Below, one piece after another: positions 12,749-21,691 of a stretch of 64,000 nt of DNA. Every line of letters starts with the position of its first letter. The first letter of the stretch is position 1. The stretch spans positions 17,866,457-17,930,456 of the forward strand of contig NC_049986.1 of NCBI RefSeq assembly GCF_000003815.2. The letters are read 5' to 3'. Below the pieces are notes generated by a model. The model was not told where the DNA came from, did no database searches, and saw nothing but the letters and a program-made list of their open reading frames with translations. The position numbers and the translations under genes are program-made. The stretch comes from Branchiostoma floridae. Lineage: Eukaryota > Chordata > Leptocardii > Amphioxiformes > Branchiostomatidae.

Positions 12749-13156
12749 ACACACACACATACACACACACACACTTTGACTTTATTGACGATGAGCCAAG
12801 TCATTACATGGGCCCGGGTCTGCCTAGGCAGCTTTGGGCTGGTAGCGGCAGACCCTACAAAATGCGGACGAACATACAAAGAATTCATCACAAGAAACAT
12901 TACAATATACTACAATAAAAATAACCAATAACTATAAAATTTGTCATGCATACACACACACAAACACACACACACACACACAAGCGGCCAGAAATATAAC
13001 CTCAAACCAAAATCCACTATTGCACCTACCTGGCAGTTTGGTGTCGCGCTTAGGCGCAGCGGTGGTGGGTCCGTACCGGCTGACGGGCGGAGCGGCCCGG
13101 GGTGGGACCTGAACCGCCACCCGCACAGGCTGGGGACACTCGTACATATCCCCCAT
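1732..13156 (-). CDS. FIBCD1-like type II membrane protein with fibrinogen-related domain (8 coding exons)
   Basis: Coding exons in transcript order are 13156-13030, 9293-9153, 8647-8493, 5657-5565, 5213-5003, 3721-3573, 2715-2537 and 1987-1732. All junctions are GT/AG and phases match (1,1,0,0,1,0,2), giving a 436-residue protein. There is no signal peptide. A Pro-rich cytoplasmic tail (1-104) leads into one hydrophobic helix (about 105-127), a charged heptad-like segment (about 133-175), a Pro/Ala linker and a fibrinogen-related domain (about 246-436). Domain hallmarks seen are EDCADWY, VYCHMDQEGGWTVI, WYIFKKGF, ESFWLGNDLIHNIT and the final DLKMMIKP. Vertebrate FIBCD1 has the same order of parts and similar length (461 residues) and binds acetylated ligands such as chitin at the cell surface. 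Here the canonical DxD calcium loop and the second Cys pair are absent, so that function should not be assumed. The ATG has G at -3 and +4. Introns are crowded with MITEs and minisatellites. An amphioxus-specific fibrinogen-domain relative is equally possible. Confidence 0.88.
2034..2217. mobile_element. Hairpin element with 11-bp direct repeats
   Basis: The arms are inverted copies containing CCACAAGCAGTAG and GTTTCAATGTCTCTCTGA, and the unit ends in a short non-palindromic tail GATGAAATTATTTTCG. Flanks TATTTAACTTA (2023-2033) and TATGTAACTTA (2218-2228) match at 10 of 11 positions and look like a target duplication. A second copy lies at 59663-59920. The element sits in the last intron of the fibrinogen-domain gene. 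Confidence 0.75.
2537..2715 (-). CDS. Exon 7 of FIBCD1-like gene: core of fibrinogen domain
   Basis: Phase 0 acceptor at 2716-2718 and donor GTAAGG at 2531-2536. It encodes GFNPGLYHEPWYIFKKGF and then ESFWLGNDLIHNITRQTTY. The FWLGND-IH-LT block is the most diagnostic signature of fibrinogen-related domains. Confidence 0.93.
3573..3721 (-). CDS. Exon 6 of FIBCD1-like gene: start of fibrinogen domain
   Basis: It encodes KEDCADWYMAGVIEDG, QEVYCHMDQEGG and WTVIHARK. The DC...YC cysteine pair that forms the first disulfide of the domain is intact. The acceptor is TTCACAG. The donor is GTAGCC, weaker than the others in the gene. Confidence 0.92.
3788..4005. mobile_element. MITE, AGTTCACCTTTAT family
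   Basis: The element starts with AGCTCACCTTTATCTG and ends with the inverted form of the same sequence (CAGATAAAGGTGAAGT). An inner inverted pair is GGGGTAACCT / AGGTTACCCT. Its left end is about 67 bp upstream of the exon at 3573-3721. Relatives in this window are at 4432, 31799, 36678 and 38567. Confidence 0.8.
4432..4642. mobile_element. MITE, AGTTCACCTTTAT family (second copy)
   Basis: Terminal inverted repeats are TACGCTAGTTCACCTTTAT and ATAAAGGTGAACTA, with an inner pair GGTAACC / GATTACC. The centre carries the family's TTGAAACCA and GACTAGATATCCC blocks. It is about 430 bp from the copy at 3788. Confidence 0.8.
4733..4976. mobile_element. Small element with CCCTTAAACTGCCA inverted ends
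   Basis: CCCTTAAACTGCCA near 4735 is matched by its exact inverse TGGCAGTTTAAGGG near 4960-4973. An inner pair of TATCCGGG sequences is also seen. The end sequence resembles piggyBac-type CCCTT...TGCCA ends, but no flanking TTAA duplication is visible, so the class is uncertain. It lies within the intron just 3' of exon 5 in transcript order. Confidence 0.5.
5003..5213 (-). CDS. Exon 5 of FIBCD1-like gene: Pro/Ala-rich linker
   Basis: Phase 0 acceptor (CACTGAG) and donor GTAAGT. It encodes a low-complexity stalk between coiled coil and fibrinogen domain, including TAKQQKRLTRATPDAKAA and TTPEPEAQAPFGG, and ends YMMDS before the domain. Confidence 0.88.
5565..5657 (-). CDS. Exon 4 of FIBCD1-like gene: coiled-coil segment
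   Basis: A 31-codon exon with CTACAG acceptor and GTAGAG donor. It encodes QKKFQLKTEGRFKALEAQ followed by LAKQKAALSKAQK, a charged amphipathic helix. In FIBCD1-type proteins the corresponding segment drives oligomerisation. Confidence 0.85.
5945..6745. repeat. Intronic minisatellite, unit about 36-42 bp
   Basis: About twenty imperfect direct copies built on AGTAGATCTAACATGTCATT followed by CAGTACCAGGGACAGGG. Copies vary in length and some lack blocks. It lies in the intron between the transmembrane exon and the coiled-coil exon. Confidence 0.9.
7735..7930 (-). mobile_element. tRNA-derived SINE fragment
   Basis: On the minus strand the end near 7925 reads GTCCCTGTGGCCTATCTGG followed by AGCAGC and an internal anticodon-like loop. 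The rest matches the SINE at 25255-25535, including the shared GAAAGACAGGT...AGCC and GAACACAGGACCC blocks. Confidence 0.6.
8130..8425 (+). mobile_element. tRNA-derived SINE
   Basis: The head carries a box A-like TGTGGCGCAGCGGTAGC and a box B-like CGAGTTCGGACCC, followed by a body with GGTGAAAATGAGTGCC and GGTCCCGTGTTTGGGGAG. The body is shared with the SINE at 12030-12425 (TAATGGAGGTTTATGATTTG and a shared CACGTTAAAGAACCC-type block). Confidence 0.75.
8493..8647 (-). CDS. Exon 3 of FIBCD1-like gene: transmembrane segment
   Basis: It encodes PKRTNSSGEKTSYR and then the hydrophobic helix SFLIFTLLMVLSVSLQVSAF, followed by ILSMSAGNDAEELREQ. The positive flank before the helix and its absence after it predict N-in/C-out (type II) topology. 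Its 3' splice-site region is partly duplicated in the upstream intron near 8782-8870. Confidence 0.9.
8637..8880. repeat. Tandem duplication of an exon start and flanking intron, period about 145 bp
   Basis: The exon-intron boundary around 8637-8720 (GGGGCTGTACGGTAGAAAGG then GGTTAGACATCCAGG) recurs at 8782-8870 (GGGCTGCATGTACAGTAGAA then GGTTAGACATCCAGG). The second copy lies upstream in gene orientation. Confidence 0.75.
8890..9036. mobile_element. Palindromic element with AACTGGATAA / TTATCCAGGTT ends
   Basis: The left arm holds GAGATTTACTTCCGAACGTT and CACCCATCAC; the right arm holds their inverses (GAACGTCCGGAAGTAAATCTC, split here by one mismatch, and GTGATGGTTGTCA). Single-arm relatives are at 13525-13595 and 34225-34290. 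Confidence 0.7.
9093..9145. repeat. GA-rich simple repeat
   Basis: A purine run of GAGAGA and AAAGAG units with a short G-run, immediately 3' (in gene sense) of the exon at 9153-9293. Confidence 0.85.
9153..9293 (-). CDS. Exon 2 of FIBCD1-like gene: cytoplasmic Pro-rich segment
   Basis: A 47-codon phase 1-1 exon. It encodes APRTDPTSSDDYECP, AAVVIRPQPVRTAP and ends NNYPAG. The DDYECP-x-P-V/R pattern repeats that of the preceding exon (GDMYECPQPVRVAV), so the cytoplasmic tail seems to contain a duplicated module with a possible YECP phosphotyrosine-type site. The latter is inference. Confidence 0.85.
9960..11620. repeat. Nested direct segmental repeats in the second intron
   Basis: Blocks recur several times in the same orientation. 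GCAATGATTAATTTCTGGG occurs near 10320, 10480 and 11180, with a variant at 11350. The block with GGAGCATGCGCAGTCAACCG occurs near 10648 and 11274, with a variant near 11508. ACGTGCCTTAGAAA occurs near 9970 and 10810, suggesting an underlying unit of about 840 bp. A diverged copy of the GCATGCGCA block is near 16298. No coding sign was found. Confidence 0.75.
12030..12430 (+). mobile_element. tRNA-derived SINE with AAAC-rich tail
   Basis: The body contains CAGTTGGGAAAGGCACTTCA, GAGAGCCACAACTCG and GTGAGCGGATCAAACCTTAC. It ends in a simple AAACAAACAAACAA tail at about 12405-12425, as expected of a retroposed 3' end. Confidence 0.75.
12657..12775. repeat. CA/GT microsatellite, about 115 bp
   Basis: Nearly uninterrupted CA dinucleotides with a few CATA interruptions. 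A shorter CA run follows at 12950-12982. Confidence 0.98.
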
Positions 13157-13166
13157 CTCTCTGACT
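13030..13166 (-). CDS. Exon with start codon of FIBCD1-like gene
   Basis: The ATG at 13156-13154 opens MGDMYECPQPVRVAV. The ten bases before it are the end of the 5' UTR, after a TGCACAG acceptor. The donor is GTAGGT, phase 1. An upstream leader exon ending at 13992 has an in-frame stop, supporting this ATG. Confidence 0.85.
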
Positions 13167-13480
13167 CTGTGCATGTGGCAAGGGAAAGAAGGTGATGTTA
13201 ATACTCTCATAGATCAAAGTGACCATAAGTGTGTTGGTGTCTTTTCCACAGAGGTTTGACTGTTCATTTCTTTGTACATGTGTACGCATGTGTACTGTTC
13301 TTAGTGTTATATGTAGCAAGGGAAACGGCGATGCCAGTACTCTCATATATCAACACTCGTACATATCCCCTATCTCTCTGACTCTGTACATGTGGCAAGG
13401 GAGAGATGGTGGTGTCAATACTCTCATATATCAAAGCGGACCACAAGTGTGTCGGTGTCTTTTGCTCATAGAGGTTTGAC
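13137..13480. repeat. Tandem duplication (period about 217 bp) covering the 5' end of the first coding exon
   Basis: CACTCGTACATATCCCCC...CTCTCTGACTCTGT at 13137-13170 recurs at 13354-13388, followed in both copies by GTGGCAAGGGA, ACTCTCATA and GAGGTTTGACT. The second copy carries the exon 5' end and acceptor in diverged form, so it is a decayed duplicate splice site. Confidence 0.8.
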
Positions 13481-13991
13481 TCTCATTTTTTTACGGTTAT
13501 GAGAGTAGGCGTGCAGGTAAACAATATCTGCAACTGGATAAGAAACGGAAATTTACATCCGGATGTTTCAAGTGACATCTATCACTCTTCTTAAGCGTCA
13601 CTAGAATGAACTGGCGGAACAATTTCTTTGTAAAAGTTCACATCACGAAACGTTTGTGCAAGATTTGGACAGTGCAACTGTATATCTAAGCGAGGCATGT
13701 TGGAAAAAAGCACAACGCAAGCAGCAAAAAAGGATTGGAATCGATTCCCCCAAGCTAGCAAAAAGTACATCAAACCTGTTTCTTCCCGTAAATTCAGGCA
13801 GATTTTACCTGAGAAAAGCTCACCGAAAAGTTGTCAAGGGTCCAAATACACACAATGATATGGTATGTTTTATAATGATTACAAAGCTAGAAATCGGTGT
13901 GAAAGATACTTTCTTGAACATTTATCTATTCCATCATTAGATATTGTTTACGGAAAAAAAATAAACGTCTAAAGCATTTAAAGTTACTTAC

Positions 13992-14110
13992 ATATTGCAG
14001 TTGGTCTAGAGCTGATCGTTGTCGACTCTTCTCTGTGTACTGTTCAAGCACTCACGATCTTTCCTCAGTACACGCTTAAGCTTGTACACGCTGTGTCACC
14101 AGTCTGAACC
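13992..14110 (-). other. Probable 5' UTR leader exon of the FIBCD1-like gene
   Basis: A strong donor (GTAAGTAAC) ends an exon at 13992. Reading into the next exon in the used phase meets TAG a few codons before the junction, so the segment is non-coding. The upstream limit is a guess. An imperfect X-box lies about 390 bp further upstream. Confidence 0.45.
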
Positions 14111-14491
14111 TTTTCCAAGCAGAGCGGCGAGAAAGTGTGGTCCCGGAGGGTCGCACGGCTTGCTATATGTGCACCCCGCAACGTTTGATTGCTTGGTTCT
14201 GACGCACACACACATGACTATTAAACAGGTAGGCGTAAGAAAAACATGTCGAAGGGCAGACAATTATCCTCGCCTACGCAAAAAAAAAAAGATAGTGGAA
14301 GATAGAAGGCAACTGATCCCGACAACCCTCTCAAGAAATGAATGCAGCAACAAACTGTATACTTATCCTCATAGAACTATACATATAATATATTGAATGA
14401 AAGAAAGAAATTAAAGATGACACAAGAAGATTCTTTATATTTTGTAAAAAAAAACGCAAAATGATTTACGGTTAAGATATCTCCAATAGCC

Positions 14492-14505
14492 GTTGTTATG
14501 GCAAC
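14492..14505. promoter_or_regulatory. Imperfect X-box-like palindrome upstream of the FIBCD1-like gene
   Basis: GTTGTTATGGCAAC differs from the RFX X-box GTTGCCATGGCAAC at two positions in one half-site. It lies about 0.4 kb upstream of the inferred leader exon. Function is inference. Confidence 0.25.
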
Positions 14506-15530
14506 GGCTGTGCGCTCTATGACGTAGAACGAGGGCGTGGCCTTCAATTCGTGTTGTTCTTTTTGTCTATCTATGACTAATTGTATATTACTGCAACTAC
14601 TTATATAGAAATTGGCGTGATATGAATTGGTCGTTTCAGTTTGTTGACAGAAAGCAAGAATGGCTTCACGTATTGAAATGTTTTTTTTTGTTGTAAAAGT
14701 TGGTTTCGCTATATCCTACATTTGCTCCTTTTTCACGTGAGTACCTGTCCTTCCTACTGTCCTTAAGGGACCTTGCACACTTTCTGTTTTTCATATCTGA
14801 GGCTGAGTTGGCGCTTGTTAGAACTCGTTGCATTGTCGGCACTGTACACATATTTTACATAAACATAGGTATTCAAGGCTAGTAGTGTTGTCTTGTGTTG
14901 GTCGTAGTTAGCGCTTGGAAGTACTTCTAATACTGGTACTTCCAAGCTAGCACTTTGAAGTGATTGTTTACGTTACCTGGTAACAATTTATGCTTTAAAC
15001 CGGCTGCTGCCGCGCCTATTGCTCGCGAAGTTGGTGTGTTGCACCGAAGGGTTACTAGGGGTGGGTACCGGTACAGACAATGATTCTGTTTTGTGGAGTA
15101 GCCGACGTCCATTGACTATCCGAGTCATATAAACAGCACTAACTGTCTCTGTTTTAGACCAAGTTTGACTGTAGAAGTCTGGTTAAAACGACCCCCAACT
15201 CTCCCATACTTCGTTTTGTATACCGGTCCCCACCCCTTCCGGTTACGCCACTCCAGCTAAATAAGATTTCCAATGGATCCAGCGGCGTGCCACTACACTT
15301 TTTTTCGATGACCCCATTTTAGATTGACCTACGGATTGGTGGATCACTTCACCAAACTTTTGTACATAAAAAATATCCTACATCCATTCTATATAGAACA
15401 GAATTTTCCAAGTAAAGAAATATACAACTCCTTTTTGTACGTATGTTAGAACAGGTGAACAGTCGTATTTTGTTAAGAAATGGGAGTGTTTGGCTAACAC
15501 CTGACACTGCCCTTGAAAAATTTGCGACTG

Positions 15531-15704
15531 GTAGCCTCCATAGCAGACTGGGCCTTTTTTGCTCATAGTACACTTTTGCTGGCCATTTCTTTTTTGTACT
15601 GGGTCGTTTGTGTCTACCAACTGGCGGCAACCCAGTACAAAAAGAAATGGCCAACAGAAGTTTATTATGAGGGAAAAAGGCCCAGATAGCCTGGTATGGA
15701 GGCC
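15531..15704. mobile_element. Palindromic MITE, TAGCCTCC family
   Basis: The arms contain TAGCCTCC, GGGCCTTTTTTGCTC and GGCCATTTCTTTTTTGTACT, with the inverses on the other arm (AGTACAAAAAGAAATGGCC, AAAAAGGCCCA, GGAGGC). A second copy is at 58456-58628. Confidence 0.8.
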
Positions 15705-15959
15705 AGAACTCCGGCTTGAATCCTGTGTGGAAACTGCGCTTTTTTTTGCCATGGAAATAGGTAGCAGAAGAAACTCCAACATGACAGGAATAAAAAGACC
15801 AAGTGTCCAGAGGTTAACTCATGGTCAGGAGAAAAAAAAATCCCCACCCTCATGGAAAATTCATAGAGCATGTAGATGGTCAAACTTTGTCTGAGGGACA
15901 CTTTTAAAGCGCGCATTTAAAGTACGATGGGTACGTAGAATATGGACAAAACATGGTGA

Positions 15960-16110
15960 CTAGGTATATCACATCAACGGCCTGTGATTTCAAATTGTAA
16001 TATTGCAGTTTAAAACCACCGTCCGTAGACTTGAAATCCCCAAAATGCCTGTTTTGAAAAACAACGGATACAGTTTACCCCAGGAATAAATGTGTACTAG
16101 CGTTAGTTGC
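15960..16110. mobile_element. Decayed MITE of the AGTTCACCTTTAT family
   Basis: The family's internal blocks are present (TTTAAAACCACCGTCCGTAG, TTGAAATCCC and GTTTTGAAAAACAACGGATA), but the terminal TTCACCTTTAT sequence is eroded at both ends. Confidence 0.55.
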
Positions 16111-16622
16111 TATTCCCTATTTACAAAATAGCTTAGTTATCTGATTAAGTGTGTGTGACTAAATCTGTATTTTGTTCAACATTTTTTTCCAATCCTATTA
16201 CTTTATCCAGAAAACTTCATAGAAACCAATATACAGTTCGCCGCGTACGATTAAAAGCCTTCAAACATCAAAATATGTGAGTATGTGAAAGTAAGGAGCA
16301 TGCGCATTCAGTTGAAATGCGCTCGTGGTGGTTGTGTAACACGGTTGTTTACATAAAAAAACGAAAAACACAAATGTCAGAAAAAATGTCAACTGAAGTC
16401 CACGACGCCCCCGTGTGGGGAAATGACTGATCTCTGTAGTAGATCAGTAGAGGCACAGCCAGAAAAACATGCTGCAGTGTATTACTACTGACGTCATAAC
16501 GCCTACAGAACGATTAGATTTACACGACTTCCTCACTTCACACCGGTGTAGAAATCGGTACCTGACTTCGGTTGGAGAGGTACAGGCCCAGGGTAACAGG
16601 GCAGTGAAAGGAGAGGGAGATG

Positions 16623-16737
16623 TAATCTCCAAGCAGATCTTGCTGTGGCAAATGAGAAGGAGTTTAGCTGTGACCAATAACTCCTCTGCCGGCTAAACTC
16701 CTTCTCATTTGCCACAGCAAGATCTGCTTGGAGATTA
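16623..16737. mobile_element. Perfectly palindromic MITE with 9-bp target duplication
   Basis: It starts TAATCTCCAAGCAGATC and ends with the exact inverse; the arms continue as inverted copies for about 50 bp (TTGCTGTGGCAAATGAGAAG). Flanks at 16614-16622 and 16738-16746 are both AGGGAGATG, a perfect 9-bp duplication. Nine-base duplications are typical of Mutator-like transposition. Confidence 0.92.
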
Positions 16738-17410
16738 AGGGAGATGGGCTTCGCCTTGGATAGCAACCCACCGCCCCACGCCGTTAAAAACGCTATAGAA
16801 CGACCTTACCTGCCCTTTTCTATGTTTGTTTAAAATGCAAAGACATATGCTTTCTTTCATAAATGGCATACTCTTTAATGAAATGGAAAAGGGGTACAAA
16901 AACAATTTCCTCTCTTCTATAGCACATTTTTCTTTACAAAACATATCCTCCCTTCTCTTAGAATTTCATTTCTTCGAAGATGAAGAAGTATCTTATGTTC
17001 TCCTTTAACAGCTTTCAATAGAATCAAAAACAAATGTCCTTATATACCATGATAATCAACGTCTACGAGCTACGTGCTCAGTCAAACGTCTGGAAAAAGT
17101 AGGACACCCGGTTGACCCAGGTCAGATACGTCCTTGGTCAGAAGTATAAAACTGATATAAGAAGGCATTATAGGTCAGTGTTTAATGAATAATTTCAGAC
17201 CCAAAACCTGGGTTGTTAGTCTCGAAAGGTTGAAATGACAGTGTGCTATCATTGTCGTATTTTTGTTTGTTTGTTTTTTTCGCCAGTTTGTGACATTACG
17301 AAAGCTATTAGAACTGTCCTTGGTTCTGAAATACAGCTGTTCTTAACTTAATGTGCCTCATCGACTTTGTTGGTGGATGTTATAATCAGTGTAGCTATGC
17401 GATGTCCAGC

Positions 17411-18976
17411 GGTGTACCGAAAGTGCGAAAAGGAACGAAAAGGAGCGAAAAGGAACGAAAAGGAGCGAAAAGGAACGAAAAGGAACGAAAAGGAACGAAA
17501 AGGAACGAAAAGGAACGAAAAGGAACGAAAAGGAAAGTACCGAAAGTGCGAAAAGGAACGAAAAGGAACGAAAAGGAACGAAAAGGAAAGTACCGAAAGT
17601 GCGAAAAGGAACGAAAAGATTGGATAGGAACGAAAAGGAACGAAAAGGAAAGTACCGAAAGTGCGAAAAGGAACGAAAAGGAACGAAGTATGAAGCAAAG
17701 TGAAATAAAATCGATGGGAATATAAGGTAACGGCACTGTGATCGGCAAATGCATTTGCAACGGACTTTATTTTTGCATTTTGCGACTTGTTCCACGAAAT
17801 TCCTAGAGCTCCAATGGTTAAACGGCGAACCGGCGGGAAAGTGCACGCGTGGAAATAGCTAAATACAAATCAAAGGCGATGGGCGGAGTCACGAATCAGT
17901 GCGTCTCGGGTTCCCACGCGGGCTGTCACAGACCAAATTCGGGGGGAGGGGGGTAAAAGCCGCTGAGTAGCGCGCCTGAAAAACGTTTGACGGGTTGACA
18001 TTCTGGTGTAGATTATTTTTCTACGGTCTCAAAAATGCCACAAAGTCGTTTTCTAGTGGTCCCGGCCTAAATTATATGTGGCCCCGGGCAATCGGGACAC
18101 CGCGTTGATTTCAATTCGAGGTCTGGTTCCAAAGACTTTTTCTGTCGAACCCGCACGGGAGACGTGAGTCAACGGCCAAATCTCTCCGTAGTTTCCCAAT
18201 ATCCTTTGCACAAATTCCTCACGTTGTCCTTTCTTCCCGCCAAAATTATGAATACTCATGGTACAACGTGATGAAAGCTCCTTGGTACAATCACTACAAT
18301 GTATACATGCCTATCCTTTCACACCTTTTCTTTTGTCGTGAACGAGCGAGAAGATATGTCTCCAGTCTCCAGAAAAACATGTTGTGGGCCCTGTTGAAGG
18401 GAGCTGTCATGCTAGTGGGGCAGCAGTTTATTAGCATATCATTCCAGGCCGGATTTCTATTAGACGTAAACAATCGCAAGAATTGCATGCGGTGCTCCCA
18501 TCTTGGGAGAACAGAAGCCATCCAAATACAACAGCAACGCTACAATCTTGAATCATTCTGAAAATGTACGTTAATCGATATTTATCTATCACCCGCCAGT
18601 AAGAGATTCAGATTCAGCTTTATTCCTGGATGACTTTATTCCTGGATGACCTGGAAACTGAATTTTAGTCCTTACTTTCTTATCTCAGTTCTGTTTCCTT
18701 GCATTTCGCTGATCTTCAGAGAATAATTTAGCCACACAAGCACAACCGCCTAAAACAGCGCCGTAAAAAAGTCATATTGCCAAATTCTAAAATAAAACAC
18801 GTTTTAAAACATGTTTTATAGGCTTCTAACGCCCGCAGTACCGGTTCCTTATATTCTCATTGATTTTATTTTAGTTTGCTTCATACTTCCTTCCTTTTCG
18901 TTCCTTTTCGTTCCTTTTCGTTCCTTTTCGTTCCTTTTCGTTCCTTTTCGTTCCTTTTCGCACTTTCGGTAGACCC
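17411..18976. mobile_element. Foldback-type transposon with minisatellite terminal inverted repeats
   Basis: The left arm (17411-17733) begins GGTGTACCGAAAGTGCG and is built from about 28 decamers GGAACGAAAA, interrupted by GGAAAGTACCGAAAGTGCG units. The right arm (18838-18976) is inverted, with the decamer reading TTCCTTTTCG and the end CGCACTTTCGGTAGACCC. The arms also share an inner inverted segment (AAGTATGAAGCAAA, then ATAAAATC and ATATAAGG). Direct flanks ATGTCCAGC at 17402-17410 and 18977-18985 are a perfect 9-bp target duplication. The 1.1-kb centre has no convincing ORF, so the copy is non-autonomous. Drosophila FB elements have the same design. Confidence 0.9.
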
Positions 18977-18999
18977 ATGTCCAGCATACAGATATTCAG

Positions 19000-20860
19000 T
19001 GTTTTTCGGTGTCAAATGTTATTGCGTGTTCTTTAATTTTGAATATTTTGAAATAACCAAGTAAAGAGGTACCTCATTTCACTGCGTCTCTGTCAGTGCT
19101 TCGTTACTTCATAACGGTATGGCCTTCAAGAAATTAGCAAAGTTGAGAGGTTTGACGGTTTTAGACACTGTAGACGTTATTTTGGACCATTTATATGTAC
19201 TTGTAATGCTTCTATTGATTTATTCTGTCCATTCTATTTGTACTGTTAGCAATTGGTTGTAGCCGCAGGCTAGTTGGGCAGCCCTGGCTGTGCGTGCTGA
19301 ACAGCCAAACCAATACGTTAATGCAGAACATTTTTAGATTCAATGTATACCCCTCGGCAACTATCGTTGTAGAGCTTCACTAGTCACGTATGAATACAGT
19401 TAATAGAATATTCTTCAATCAGTGATTCTTTGTAAGGCGTAAACAAAGTATGCCCCTGAGCAAGTTTTTTATATATATATAGAAATAACAGATACCGTTT
19501 CGGATGCCGTCCGGAAAATACTTACATACAAAACATTAATTGTCTGTCGCTGAAGAAGGACGGCATAGTGTTCAACGTCTAGGTCTGTTATTTTGCAACA
19601 AAAGCTTGCCCAGTGTTATAGATTGAATTCTTTAAAAACTTATCCTTCATTGCTTGATGTCTAACCTTCACAAACGTTTCTAAGGTTTCTAGTTTGCTTA
19701 TTGAAAAGGTTACTGGCGGGCATGTGGTTTACATGTACATGTACTTGATACGTTATCTAAGACTCAGAGACGTCTGGGTCATGCTGGCTCTACATCTGTG
19801 TGAAACAAATGTGTAAGATTGCCAATACGGAATTCTGGATCGTTTTCCCCAAACCGTGGTGAGAAAAACACATCGCAATCATCTGTGCAAAGTGTCTGTC
19901 TGAAGACCCAGATACATAAAACAAAATGTTATTTTCGTCACACGTGAGCAACAGGTCACGTTGTACCCGATTGGAATTTGTGCACGTACGTTCCAAACCA
20001 TCCTTGTCTGGAAAACATTTCGGCTCTTCCTGGCAATTCTACATAAGGCCACAGCAAGTAAATCCTCAGCAGACTGTAAAAATAGCAAGATAGGGCGACG
20101 AAAAAAGATGGGTACACAAAAAAAAAACACAAGATACCATAAACGTTGTAACAAGAATTAAAGGGACAAAACATGGTATCACAGCCAACAAGGCATTAAT
20201 TCCTTTTGTCAAGATGTCCGCTGGTGTATTCAAGTAGTATGGTAGATTGGCATCACTTACAATGTTGGTAACTACAATCATGGCTTCCATATTGGCACCA
20301 CTTTTGCAACATTCCAACAAGTTTCACTTCTACAACTACAGTCATGGCTACCTCAACAATATCACGTCTACAGGTACAATCGTTCGAATGCAACACAACA
20401 TATTTGCTCAATTAGGTAATTTTGTCGTCATGTTGACCATCTCTAAAGTGGTTGGTGGGTATATCGTAGAAATGACTTTCTCAAATGCACAATATTGGGG
20501 CATGTCGAGTATCTAACCCGTAACCTAACTGCTGGTTCTGAGTTCAACGTTACACCGACCACACCGTGAGAAGAATCGGTTGAAAAATTTTACATTAACA
20601 CCATAAGCGTAGAAAAATAAGGAAAAATAAAGGTGGAATACAATTTGCTATTGACAAAATAAATCAACAAACAAAACTGCAGCGTTCTCGTACTTCATAT
20701 AAAAAAGGAAGTCTCAAGGAAAATAGTACATTTTAGAGTAAACAATCCATTAAATGCATCAAAACAGTTGTAACGTACAATTTATGTATGTAACATTACA
20801 AAAGTTAGCTACAGGTGTAACAGTGGCTAGAAAATATATGCGTTACCAAGAGGAAATTCT
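19000..20860. other. No gene seen
   Basis: No exon-like ORF with plausible splice sites and protein-like composition on either strand. The stretch is AT-rich with short low-complexity runs, and near 20250-20350 it repeats short ACAATCATGG / ACAGTCATGG motifs. Confidence 0.5.
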
Positions 20861-21650
20861 GGTTTGGTAGACTGCAGATCTAGACCTACATACATAGATA
20901 TAATCATTGAAGGGTGGCTCTAGAAGGTCAGAGGAACCCAGACATATCTTGATACGTTCGTGTGAGAATCACGGAGATTGAGATAAGGGCCTGGGTCCCA
21001 TGGCGTCTGGAACACATAATTATCACGATGAAAATATAACCCCCTGAGGAAAAAAAATACAAACAAAACAAGTCCCAATATAACGTTAAAAAATAAGGGT
21101 CGACACAACTTTTTTTGTTTCCCATGAAGAAAGCTATGATAAGATAAACCCACCATCGGGAACTCAAACCTATAGTATCATGCAATTCATACACCTGCGA
21201 ATGTTTACACTACAAGTGTTACAGAGGCTGGAAAAATATTTGTTGCCAATACAAAATTTTGGTTTGGTAGACGGCAGATCTAGAATTACATACAAAGATG
21301 CAATCGAGGAAAGGTGGATCTAGAAGGTCATAGAAACCCAGACATATCTTGGTACGTTCGGGAGATTTTGGGGATAGAGGACTGAGGCTTATGGCATCTG
21401 GTATTTAGCACTATCACAATAAAAAACATCGTCGTCTGAAGAGCAAAAAAAAACAGGGTCGACACGATATGTTTATATGTTTATATAAGGTTCTGAAGCT
21501 CATGGCACCTGGTATCTAGCACTATCTCGATCAAAAACATAGTCTCCTGAAGGAGAAGAAAAACAGGGTCGACACGATATGTTTATATAAGGGACAAGAC
21601 AAAGAGGGAGCCGTCACACACACACACGCACACACACACACACACACACA

Positions 21651-21691
<41 letters not shown>

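Noticed and set aside
12586-12931. Open frames with HTHTHT or VCVCVC runs
   Set aside because: Direct translation of a CA microsatellite.
16489-16496. Perfect CRE-like TGACGTCA
   Set aside because: No gene start was found nearby; a single 8-mer is expected by chance at this scale.
17348-17846. Long open frames on both strands rich in KERKGTKRNE or PFRSFSFL
   Set aside because: They are translations of the decamer minisatellite in the foldback arm; the repeat period keeps frames open without coding meaning.
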